From NCBI RefSeq assembly GCF_010119975.1, contig NZ_CP048222.1, positions 4,482,501 through 4,546,500 of the forward strand: 64,000 nucleotides of DNA, read 5' to 3'. Under the pieces are notes generated by a model. The model did no database searches. It saw only the letters and a program-made list of their open reading frames with translations, and was not told the DNA's origin. Origin of the DNA: Rhodocytophaga rosea. Lineage in GTDB: Bacteria; Bacteroidota; Bacteroidia; Cytophagales; 172606-1. Positions within the stretch are counted from its first letter, which is position 1; each line of letters opens with the position of its first letter. Below are positions 46,612 through 53,773 of the stretch, piece after piece. The position numbers were made by a program, and so were the translations under genes.

Positions 46612-47115
46612 CTAAGTTGTTGTATCAACTAAGTTATTCTCTTTTGGCCGGATGGGTATTCCGGTATCTATATCTTCGCTGTTTCCGGCTATACGTTCTA
46701 CTATTACTTCTTCCCTGCGTAGAGTTACTTGCTGAGGCACAGAAGTTTCTATTTTGCGTTTAGTAATACGTAATTCTTCAGTTATAAACAGTCTTTTTTG
46801 TATAATTACTTCTTCCCGGAGTACAGGAATAATCATAGTGTCTCCTTCATAGCGTACTTCAGGTGCTTTTTCTACATACTGGTTTACCGGAATCCGTTCT
46901 ACTGTATGTTCTTCATGTACGAGCGGAATATCTATGGTTTTCTCCTCTTCGTGCACCTTTTTAGAAACAAGCACTTTGCCGGTTTCTATTTGCTGCTTGC
47001 TTACGTGTACTTGCTCTTCAATTACCGGAATTACAGCAGATTCATTAATTACCTGGTTCTCCGCAAAAGTTCTTTCCTGCTCAGGCTGATATTGTGAATC
47101 TGATGTCTGGTTCAT
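46612..47115 (-). CDS. DUF2382 (YsnF/AvaK) protein
   Basis: The 167-aa protein is nearly all DUF2382: 'VIPVIEEQVHVSKQQIETGK', 'HEEHTVERIPVNQYVEKAP', 'MIIPVLREEVIIQKRLFI'. The heptad-like Val/Glu repeats suggest long beta strands or coiled structure. It has no signal peptide. It is 63 bp upstream of the larger DUF2382 gene on the same strand, so a two-gene stress operon is likely. Function unknown. Confidence 0.85.
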   Translation of the reverse strand: MNQTSDSQYQPEQERTFAENQVINESAVIPVIEEQVHVSKQQIETGKVLVSKKVHEEEKTIDIPLVHEEHTVERIPVNQYVEKAPEVRYEGDTMIIPVLREEVIIQKRLFITEELRITKRKIETSVPQQVTLRREEVIVERIAGNSEDIDTGIPIRPKENNLVDTTT

Positions 47116-47422
47116 GTCGCTTCCTCCTTTAATAGGTACAATAAATTACACAAAATCAAGTATTTACCTGATCTGGTATATCTGCTTAGTTTGCAATAGT
47201 ATTACGTGAGAATGGAGAGAGGGTTTAGAAAATAATCAATAAATTCTATAATAAAATTTTGATGATTATCTTCAGAATGCTGTAAGTACTTGACAGATAA
47301 TAAGGTAAGTTGGAAGTAAAGGTGTTACTTTAACAATTAATTAATATGTAAGTATGAAAAGATTAAGTAGAATCAATTTTAGAAGTGGAAATCCTGAAAA
47401 GCAAGGAGTAAAATTTAAAACG
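47116..47422. other. 307-bp gap, nothing recognised
   Basis: AT-rich sequence upstream of the DUF2382 genes and downstream of the 203-aa protein. It probably contains the DUF2382 promoter, but no clear -7/-33 pair is seen. Confidence 0.5.
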
Positions 47423-48034
47423 TCATTTCATAAACATGTGTTGCAAGGCTTTCCAGAGTAATTTTTTGGCATCCGGACTATTTTCAAGCACACTTAAACT
47501 ATCGGCTAGCAGCATATCTACACCTTCAATACGTTCTACCTGGTATTTTTTTAGATATAGTTCTAAATTTAAAGCCGTTAAGCCTACCCCAAAGCTGATG
47601 AGCTGGTTTAATACTTTCTCTTTTAACAAATCTATATATTCTATCCGCTGAATATTATTATAGTTCACCAGGTCTACATCATCAATGTCCAGCTTCACAG
47701 AGAAAAGAATTTTCTTTAGCAGGGCTTCTTCATTTTTTGCCAGGTAGGGAGAGTGCTCATTATTGAATAAGATCATTACCTTGTTTCTGTTTTTTTGCGG
47801 AACTGGTTTCTGAATGGGGGCAGGTGATTGAATAGGTTGAGCAGGAGTGGCTTTCAGTGGCGGATCTGCTACAGGTTTTGCAACAACTTGTTCGACAGAG
47901 GGATTCGCTTCCGGCACTTCAACAGGTAATTCTGCTAAAACAATGGGTGATGGTTCCAGCTCTGGCCTGAGTACATAAATGGGTTCATTTAGAAATAAGG
48001 ACAGATAATTTATTTTTTCTTCATCAAAGGCCAT
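47423..48034 (-). CDS. Hypothetical protein, possible DNA polymerase III psi-like
   Basis: The 203-aa cytosolic protein has three parts: an N-terminal segment with 'NYLSLFLNEPIYVLRPELE', a Pro/Val/Ala-rich linker (about 33-80), and an alpha/beta domain ('KVMILFNNEHSPYLAKNEEA') ending 'LADSLSVLENSPDAKKLLWK'. By eye the first part resembles the start of gammaproteobacterial HolD (GI..W.LyRP..L), and the end resembles its C-terminus (LR.NP.ARAALWQQI). No motif proves this. It is divergent from the deoxyhypusine-synthase homologue. Otherwise it is an unknown Cytophagales protein. Confidence 0.6.
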   Translation of the reverse strand: MAFDEEKINYLSLFLNEPIYVLRPELEPSPIVLAELPVEVPEANPSVEQVVAKPVADPPLKATPAQPIQSPAPIQKPVPQKNRNKVMILFNNEHSPYLAKNEEALLKKILFSVKLDIDDVDLVNYNNIQRIEYIDLLKEKVLNQLISFGVGLTALNLELYLKKYQVERIEGVDMLLADSLSVLENSPDAKKLLWKALQHMFMK

Positions 48035-48208
48035 AAGTAGCAGAAGTTAGATGACTATTATGATAAAATATTGAGTGATATTATGCTGATAATCAATATG
48101 ATAATCTATGCTGTTTTCCCTGGTATATCTTATGACTTTCAGCTGATATTTACCGAAATATTCTACAAATATTATGGTTTTTATTGAACTATACCTGCTT
48201 AAAATATG

Positions 48209-48216
48209 TAATTTTG
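48209..48216 (+). promoter_or_regulatory. -7 promoter box for the deoxyhypusine-synthase homologue
   Basis: TAATTTTG matches TAnnTTTG, 77 bp before the ATG at 48294. A TTATTG about 22 bp upstream may be the -33 element. Confidence 0.45.
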
Positions 48217-48293
48217 CTGGCCGTTTGAAAAAAGATCACTTTTCTTTACAGTCCGGTTCGTTCAATTTATAAACCCTTAACAACATTTAAAAA

Positions 48294-49364
48294 ATGAACA
48301 AAAACCAGAATTCAAGAAAACAAGAGCTATTGCAAAGTACCATTCAGCACATTGACATTAAACAACACAATGTCGTGCCGATGATCGATGCAATGGGCAG
48401 TATGGCTTTTCAGGCACGCAATTTATCCAGAGGCGCTCAAATTTTCAATAAGATGCAGGAGGATAAAGAATGCGCTGTATTCCTGACACTGGCTGGTTCG
48501 CTGATCTCGGCCGGCTTAAAAGGAGTAATAGTTGATTTAATAAAAAATAACATGGTAGATGCTATTGTTTCTACCGGAGCCAACATTGTAGACCAGGATT
48601 TCTTTGAAGCCTTAGGGTTCAAACACTACGTAGGAACTCAATATGGTATTGATGACCAGGAATTACGTGAACTGATGATCGACCGTATTTACGATACATT
48701 CATTGATGAAGAAGACCTGCGTATCTGTGATGCTACCATTGGTGAAATCTGCGAAAGTTTAGAAAAACGCCCTTATTCTTCCCGTGAATTCATCCGTGAA
48801 ATGGGTAGATACCTGGCTGAGAATGACAAGTATGCCGATTACCGCGAAGATTCAATTGTATACCAGTGCTATAAAAAAGGAGTGCCGATATTTGTGCCTG
48901 CCTTCTCCGACTGTTCTGCTGGTTTTGGCTTGGTGCATCACCAGTGGCATAATCCCGATAGCCATGTATCTATCGATTCTGCCAAAGATTTCCTGGAAAT
49001 CACCAAAGTAAAATTAGCGAACCCTGAATCTGGCATATTTATGATCGGTGGGGGTGTTCCTAAAAACTTCGTTCAGGACATTGTAGTGGCTTGCGATATT
49101 TTAGATAAGGAAGCGCCTATGCACAAATATGCTGTTCAGATCACAGTGGCCGATGAAAGAGATGGTGCTTTATCTGGTTCTACCTTGAAAGAAGCTTGTT
49201 CCTGGGGAAAGGTAGATACGGTATATGAGCAAATGGTATGGGCAGAAGCTACGATTGCTATGCCGCTGATTGCCGGATATGCGTATCACAAAAAATCATA
49301 TGAAGGCCGTCCAGAGCGTAATTTTAATAAGATATTAGACAAGAAGAAGTTACAGCACGCTTAA
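48294..49364 (+). CDS. Deoxyhypusine synthase family protein
   Basis: The 356-aa protein has the full Rossmann-like deoxyhypusine synthase fold: 'NVVPMIDAMGSMAFQARNLS', 'LTLAGSLISAGLKGVIVDLI', 'IMIGGG'-type NAD loop ('GIFMIGGGVPKNF') and the catalytic-lysine block 'ACSWGKV' with Lys306, equivalent to Lys329 of the human enzyme. Bacteria lack eIF5A, so the target is unlikely to be hypusine. Bacterial relatives are thought to transfer the aminobutyl group to other amines, for example to make homospermidine; that is inference. A strong terminator follows. Confidence 0.9.
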   Translation: MNKNQNSRKQELLQSTIQHIDIKQHNVVPMIDAMGSMAFQARNLSRGAQIFNKMQEDKECAVFLTLAGSLISAGLKGVIVDLIKNNMVDAIVSTGANIVDQDFFEALGFKHYVGTQYGIDDQELRELMIDRIYDTFIDEEDLRICDATIGEICESLEKRPYSSREFIREMGRYLAENDKYADYREDSIVYQCYKKGVPIFVPAFSDCSAGFGLVHHQWHNPDSHVSIDSAKDFLEITKVKLANPESGIFMIGGGVPKNFVQDIVVACDILDKEAPMHKYAVQITVADERDGALSGSTLKEACSWGKVDTVYEQMVWAEATIAMPLIAGYAYHKKSYEGRPERNFNKILDKKKLQHA

Positions 49365-49384
49365 ATATAGAGTTTATATAAGTC

Positions 49385-49418
49385 AAAAGCGTACAGATTA
49401 ATGTCTGTACGCTTTTTT
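49385..49418 (+). terminator. Intrinsic terminator
   Basis: The arms 49385-49397 and 49404-49416 form a perfect 13-bp stem with a 6-nt loop, continuing as a T-run to 49418. It lies 20 bp after the stop of the deoxyhypusine-synthase homologue. Confidence 0.9.
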
Positions 49419-49469
49419 ATTTTGTTAAAATATATTCTTTATACGATTAGATATTCTGCTTAGAGGCAT

Positions 49470-49577
49470 TTCTCCTCCAGGGCCGGAGAGGCCCCGCTTT
49501 TGCATCCACCACTCTATACAACCCGCACAAGGCCGGTGCTGACCCGAAGGTTGTATAATGTGACTCCTGCAAAAGCT
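49470..49577. repeat. GC-rich nested-hairpin element
   Basis: The segment is far more GC-rich than its flanks and has nested complementary arms: GCTTTTGCA (49496-49504) with 49568-49576, TATACAACC (49514-49522) with 49549-49557, and an inner GCAC/GTGC (49525-49528 with 49536-49539). A separate TCTCC/GGAGA hairpin precedes it. It could be a structured RNA, a dispersed repeat or a mobile-element remnant. It lies between two convergent genes. Confidence 0.5.
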
Positions 49578-49591
49578 GTAATTATTGAAAA

Positions 49592-50908
49592 CTATTTAGT
49601 TGCCAGCAGCCATTCTGGCCGGGTAGTGCGTACTTCTGCCTTTAGTTCGTGTAGCATCGCATATAATCCATAATAGGTGCGGTTGATATACAAGGCATGC
49701 CTGGAACCACGGGCTTTTTTAGACTCACGCAATTCTTTTAATTTGGAAAGTTTTTCACCGTATTCGAAGATAGAATCGAAATAGGCATTGTCGCCAAAGT
49801 CGAAGGTATCGGAATGGAAGGGTTTGCCCAGCAATACAATCATCGTTTTGAACAGCTCACTGAAAAAACGGAGTTGTTCCGGAGTATCATACTCATTGAT
49901 AAATTCCAGGTTATTGAAAATTTCTCTGGTTTTTGTCTCATCACCCAGAATAGCTGGATTAATCAAAACAAAATAGTTCTGGTAATAATCTTCCGGAATT
50001 TCTTTCACACAGCCAAAATCAATAATTCCCATTGTACCATTCTCCCGCATCAGGAAATTACCCGGATGTGGATCGGCATGTACGGTTTTCAAGGTGTGGA
50101 TCTGGTAATCGTAAAAATCCCACAAGGCCTGGCCAATCGTATTTCGTACTTTCTGAGATGGATTAGTTTGCAGAAAGTCTTTTAAATGTTTGCCTTCCAG
50201 CCAGGTCATGGTAAGAATGCGTTCACAGGAATATTCTGGCAGATACGTGGCAAAGTCAATGTTGGCAATATGGCTGCAAGCTTCAGAAAGTTCTACAGAG
50301 CGGCGAAGTTCCAGGGTATAATCGGTTTCTTCCAGCAGTTTGCTTTCCACTTCTTCCATATACTTATCTACGTCTTTCTCATTCAGGTTCATGAGCCTGA
50401 CGGCAAAAGGCTTTACCATTTTCAAATCAGACTGGATGCTGTTGGCTACACCAGGATATTGCACTTTTACCGCAAGCTTTTTTCCTTGCAAATAAGCCTC
50501 ATGTACCTGGCCAATAGAGGCCGCATTAGCCGCTTCCATATTGAAAGAATCAAATAATTGCTGGGGCGTTTTGCCGAAATACTTTTGAAAGGTTTTAATC
50601 ACCAAAGGTCCGGAGAGGGGTGGAGCACTGTACTGAGCCATGGTAAACTTTTCAGAATATGCTTTGGGAAGCAGGTTTTTATCCATGCTCATCATCTGGG
50701 CTACTTTCAGGGCGCTGCCTTTCAGTTCACTCAATGACTCATAAATATCATGGGCATTGTCTTCATGCAGGTCTTCTTTGGTAAGGTCTGCATCGAACAT
50801 ACGTTTGGTATAATGCTTTATATAATTGCCGCCTACCTTGAAGCCGGTTTTCACAAACTTGGTGGCCCGTTCTACCTTGGTAGCAGGAATACTGTTCTGA
50901 CTTTTCAT
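49592..50908 (-). CDS. ABC1/UbiB-family atypical kinase
   Basis: The 438-aa protein of the ABC1/ADCK/UbiB group shows the KxGQ-like motif as 'ELKGSALKVAQMMSMD', the Ala-rich loop 'AANAASIGQVHEA', the ATP-site Lys in 'LAVKVQYPG', the catalytic 'HADPHPGNF' and the metal-binding 'IIDFGCVKE'. Family members have ATPase activity and support quinone biosynthesis or lipid metabolism. No strong membrane helix is seen. It follows the TetR gene by 87 bp on the same strand, suggesting joint control. Confidence 0.9.
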   Translation of the reverse strand: MKSQNSIPATKVERATKFVKTGFKVGGNYIKHYTKRMFDADLTKEDLHEDNAHDIYESLSELKGSALKVAQMMSMDKNLLPKAYSEKFTMAQYSAPPLSGPLVIKTFQKYFGKTPQQLFDSFNMEAANAASIGQVHEAYLQGKKLAVKVQYPGVANSIQSDLKMVKPFAVRLMNLNEKDVDKYMEEVESKLLEETDYTLELRRSVELSEACSHIANIDFATYLPEYSCERILTMTWLEGKHLKDFLQTNPSQKVRNTIGQALWDFYDYQIHTLKTVHADPHPGNFLMRENGTMGIIDFGCVKEIPEDYYQNYFVLINPAILGDETKTREIFNNLEFINEYDTPEQLRFFSELFKTMIVLLGKPFHSDTFDFGDNAYFDSIFEYGEKLSKLKELRESKKARGSRHALYINRTYYGLYAMLHELKAEVRTTRPEWLLATK

Positions 50909-50970
50909 AATGAATGGGATAAATGGAAATAGAGCTACTGAAATGAACAGATTTACGATCTAAATAAACC

Positions 50971-50990
50971 TTCTGTAATTCAGTAATTCT
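50971..50990. repeat. Copy of the TAATTCAG intergenic word
   Basis: The 20 bases at 50971-50990 are identical to 29850-29869 and carry the word of the 18-copy array. They lie just downstream of the TetR stop codon, before the ABC1 kinase gene. Confidence 0.75.
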
Positions 50991-50995
50991 ATTGT

Positions 50996-51634
50996 TCAGT
51001 TTTTGCTTTGATAGAGGAATTTGGCGAAATCAAAAATGGAATCTAGGGGCGTACGGCCTAATAAGTCAAATGAGGTGTTCACTGCTTTTTCAATGGCTAC
51101 ATCCGTTTGTTCAAAGTTTTTACTCTGATCCTTAATCCAGAAGTTAAGTACAAACAGTGCCTGCATCCAGAAACCATCTGCATAACGGTTGCTCAAATAA
51201 GGGCGGTCTATGATTTCATCGGTAGTTCTGCCTTCACGGATCAATTCACCAGCAAATTCTTTGAAAGCATTCCGGAACGTGTATAGTTCTGTTGAGGCTG
51301 TGTGAAAACGGCGGCCTGGATATTTGTTGGCGGTGTATACCACAAAACTGCGGTTGTTTTTCAATACTTCAATCCAGGAGTAATAAAAGGAAAGCAGCTT
51401 TTCCCGGACAGAATACTGCATGTATACTTCCTGACTTTCTACTTTAACCCGGGTGGTTTCAAATAGTTCTCTCCACACTTCCTGCTCCAAGCCTTCAAAG
51501 GAATTAAAATGCTGATAAAACTCTTGTTCGCTGATGCCCAGATGTTTGGCAAAGGCAAAAACGGAAACTGGCTGGCGGCCATGTTCCAATACATATTCTA
51601 TATAGTGTTGCTGAATGTGTTCTTTGTTTTCCAT
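50996..51634 (-). CDS. TetR/AcrR family transcriptional regulator
   Basis: The 212-aa protein has an N-terminal helix-turn-helix ('SVFAFAKHLGISEQEFYQHF', about 22-41) and a long helical ligand domain, the TetR layout. It is followed in the same direction by the ABC1 kinase gene, which it may control. The ligand is unknown. No operator palindrome was recognised in its upstream region. Confidence 0.8.
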   Translation of the reverse strand: MENKEHIQQHYIEYVLEHGRQPVSVFAFAKHLGISEQEFYQHFNSFEGLEQEVWRELFETTRVKVESQEVYMQYSVREKLLSFYYSWIEVLKNNRSFVVYTANKYPGRRFHTASTELYTFRNAFKEFAGELIREGRTTDEIIDRPYLSNRYADGFWMQALFVLNFWIKDQSKNFEQTDVAIEKAVNTSFDLLGRTPLDSIFDFAKFLYQSKN

Positions 51635-51718
51635 AATCAGATAACCTTAAATGGCAATGAATGGTTTAGCTAAATAAGGAAATCGTTGTGGTTTAATGAA
51701 GGATTCATTTAGCTCTGC

Positions 51719-51892
51719 TCAAGGGATAATAGCTTTGTCAAAAAGTTCATTAATATACCAGCTAGAGATAAGGCCATCTAATTTGGTATTAATGGCTTCT
51801 GCCTCTTCATAACTGTTTCTTTCTCCAGCTAAGCTATTTTGACTAGCTCTTTGCAAAAACTGCTCAATTGAGTTTCTTAACTCCAGATTCAT
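51719..51892 (-). CDS. Small hypothetical protein (57 aa)
   Basis: A short frame from an ATG at 51892 to a TGA at 51719 encodes a charged helical protein starting 'MNLELRNSIEQFLQRASQNS' and ending 'SWYINELFDKAIIP'. Its codon use and amino-acid mix look like real coding sequence. There is no clear ribosome site, as is common here. It lies upstream of the TetR gene on the same strand, 84 bp from its start. No family is recognised. Confidence 0.5.
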   Translation of the reverse strand: MNLELRNSIEQFLQRASQNSLAGERNSYEEAEAINTKLDGLISSWYINELFDKAIIP

Positions 51893-51986
51893 TGAAAGTA
51901 AAATGGAATAATATGTGATATATAGATTCTACATTTATCCAATCAGAACCATTCATTTAGCTAAGTATACAACTAATCACTTAAAC

Positions 51987-52766
51987 CTAAAACACCCGGT
52001 TAACAATTGTATCAATTACTTCCAGCAAAATCAAAAGAATCACAATCCATTCAAGGCGGTTGCTTTCACGGTGTTGCAACTGGTCGGTGAAAAGTGAAAG
52101 ATTATCCTGCACGATTTTGAGTTCATAATCCAGTTCCCGGAACCGCATATTGATGTCGAACATATCTCTAAGGCCATGATCCAGTTTAGACAGCAATTCA
52201 TTCTCCCAGACGAGGTCAGGCGAGTTGAAAACATATAAATTATCGAAAATGCTGTTTTTAACATTGAGCGTTTTACCGATGTATTTCATCAGGTTGGTTT
52301 TAGAAATACGGATTCGTCCGTATTTTTCCAGTTCATCGGTGAATTTTCTGGTACTGTCTAAGGCTTCCTGTCCGAGTTTCTCATAAAAATCCATGGCTAC
52401 CGACTGGGCAATATTGAGAATGATAATCCGGACCACATTTTCATTTAAGGCCGGGACGACCAGGGAGTTATAGTTAAAAGTGAGTTTAGCCTGAGGATTT
52501 ACGTCAACAAGTAAATCTTCTTTGAAATCTCCTTCTACTGGTTTTTCACAATAACTTTTCAGGAATTTGATAAAATCGCTTTTTTCCACATCTCCATACC
52601 CAACAAAGCCTACCACGCCATAATTGAGCACATACAGAAATTTATTGTTCTCCTGTGCATAAAACGCTTCAAAGGCACTGGCTGAAAATGGATTACCTGT
52701 AAACTCGGCCCTGAATTTCTTTACATTGATTTGTTCGGCAATCAAGAACGCTTCTACCCGTAGCAT
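51987..52766 (-). CDS. RMD1/YagE (DUF155) family protein
   Basis: The 259-aa protein matches the RMD1 family: an N-terminal alpha/beta region ('FLYVLNYGVVGFVGYGDVEK'), 'NENVVRIIILNIAQSVAMDFYE', a central helical region and one C-terminal transmembrane helix ('IVILLILLEVIDTIVN'). Eukaryotic members (Rmd1, RMND1) are mitochondrial membrane proteins; the bacterial role is unknown. It is divergent from the rpmH operon, with the 30-bp hairpin between the two. Confidence 0.85.
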   Translation of the reverse strand: MLRVEAFLIAEQINVKKFRAEFTGNPFSASAFEAFYAQENNKFLYVLNYGVVGFVGYGDVEKSDFIKFLKSYCEKPVEGDFKEDLLVDVNPQAKLTFNYNSLVVPALNENVVRIIILNIAQSVAMDFYEKLGQEALDSTRKFTDELEKYGRIRISKTNLMKYIGKTLNVKNSIFDNLYVFNSPDLVWENELLSKLDHGLRDMFDINMRFRELDYELKIVQDNLSLFTDQLQHRESNRLEWIVILLILLEVIDTIVNRVF

Positions 52767-52819
52767 ATACTTTTTTCTGCAAATTAGCTTTTTTCTCCGA
52801 ATCCGCTTATAGCGGGGTG

Positions 52820-52882
52820 ATTGAGCGAATGAGTAATTGAGTGACTATAGTTTATAGTCACTCAATTACTCATTCGCTCAAT
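52820..52882. repeat. Perfect 30-bp hairpin with a 3-nt loop
   Basis: The arms 52820-52849 and 52853-52882 pair without a mismatch around a GTT loop, and G-U or A-U pairs extend the base a little. It lies between the divergent starts of the RMD1-family gene and rpmH, so it is not a normal terminator. The words (ATTGAG, GAGTAATTGAGTGA) are stuttered, like the other intergenic repeats. Confidence 0.95.
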
Positions 52883-52911
52883 TACTTATTCACTATTTTT
52901 TTCTGACTGCC

Positions 52912-52942
52912 TTTGTCTTTCTGCAACTATTCTCTATCTTTG
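52912..52942 (+). promoter_or_regulatory. rpmH-rnpA promoter
   Basis: A -33 TTTG at 52912-52915 and a -7 TATCTTTG at 52935-52942 are 19 bp apart, close to the Bacteroidota consensus. Transcription would start near 52949, about 83 bp before the rpmH ATG. Confidence 0.72.
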
Positions 52943-53031
52943 CAAGCTCAAAAAATACGCTTGTTCTTATTTCTTCATCCGAAGGATAAAAGGCAGGCAT
53001 CCCGGATTGAAAATAAAAATATAGCATAGAC

Positions 53032-53189
53032 ATGAAAAGAACATTTCAACCTTCGCAGCGCAAAAGAAGAAACAAGCATGGCTTCAGAGAAAGAATGGCT
53101 ACCGCTAATGGCAGAAGAGTACTGGCCAGCCGCAGAGCCAAAGGCAGAAAAAACTGACCGTTTCTGACGAAAGAAGACATAAAGCTTAA
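53032..53189 (+). CDS. rpmH: 50S ribosomal protein L34 (frameshift near the 3' end as written)
   Basis: The ATG at 53032 opens '[20 protein letters not shown]' and on to 'ASRRAKGRK', an unmistakable L34. As written, the A6 run at 53148-53153 leads to a TGA at 53155-53157 after 41 residues. With one extra A the frame continues '...[13 protein letters not shown]' to a TAA at 53187-53189, giving the 52-aa length normal for this phylum. L34 is a core ribosomal protein, so a sequence error is the likely cause. rnpA follows, the classic pair. Confidence 0.95.
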
Positions 53190-53272
53190 TTCAGTTTCCG
53201 GCTTTAAAGCATTCGTTGTAATTGCTTATAAAACAAAGGGTTTATTCGTTGGGTTATAGTTGATACTTCTTT

Positions 53273-53686
53273 ATGGAAGACCTTACAAAGCCAGCTTCCA
53301 GTCAAAAACTACCCAAACACGAAAGGCTGAACAGCAAAAAAATCATTGAGGAACTTTTCCAAAAAGGTTCCTCTGCTTTTTTATATCCTTTCCGTATTCA
53401 TTATCTGCCTGCTTCTCAAACAGAGCCTGTTTCCTATCCACAGGTACTTTTTTCTGTATCCAAACGGAATTTTAAAAGAGCCGTAGACCGCAACTTACTT
53501 AAACGTAGGATGAAGGAGGCTTACCGGAAAAACAAATCTACATTGATGACAGCCCAGCCGGAAGGGCAACGGCTTGCCTATATAGCTATTGTGTATATAG
53601 CCAAAGAAAAAATCTCTTTTGAGATCATTGAGAAAAAACTAATAGTAGCATGGCGTCGTTTAGTAAACAACCAGAACTCTGTTTGA
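53273..53686 (+). CDS. rnpA: Ribonuclease P protein component
   Basis: The 137-aa basic protein has the RnpA pattern: 'KHERLNSKKIIEELFQKG', the central 'FSVSKRNFKRAVDRNLLKRR' with the conserved RNR-type motif, and 'YRKNK'. It binds the M1-type RNA to mature tRNA 5' ends. It lies 83 bp after rpmH in the conserved rpmH-rnpA order. The start ATG at 53273 leaves a normal N-terminal tail. Confidence 0.93.
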   Translation: MEDLTKPASSQKLPKHERLNSKKIIEELFQKGSSAFLYPFRIHYLPASQTEPVSYPQVLFSVSKRNFKRAVDRNLLKRRMKEAYRKNKSTLMTAQPEGQRLAYIAIVYIAKEKISFEIIEKKLIVAWRRLVNNQNSV

Positions 53687-53773
53687 TACACCCAAAATAA
53701 TTGCGTATATTTATTGATGTGTATCTATCCGGTATGCGTTATCTAATTTTTCCCTCTATAAATTCTTTTGCGT

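Noticed and set aside
47354-47461. 35-codon plus-strand frame
   Set aside because: Antisense to the end of the 203-aa gene, no start signal, not supported.
49496-49576. Integron attC site
   Set aside because: Complementary arms resemble attC, but the GTTRRRY core does not match and there is no integrase or cassette.
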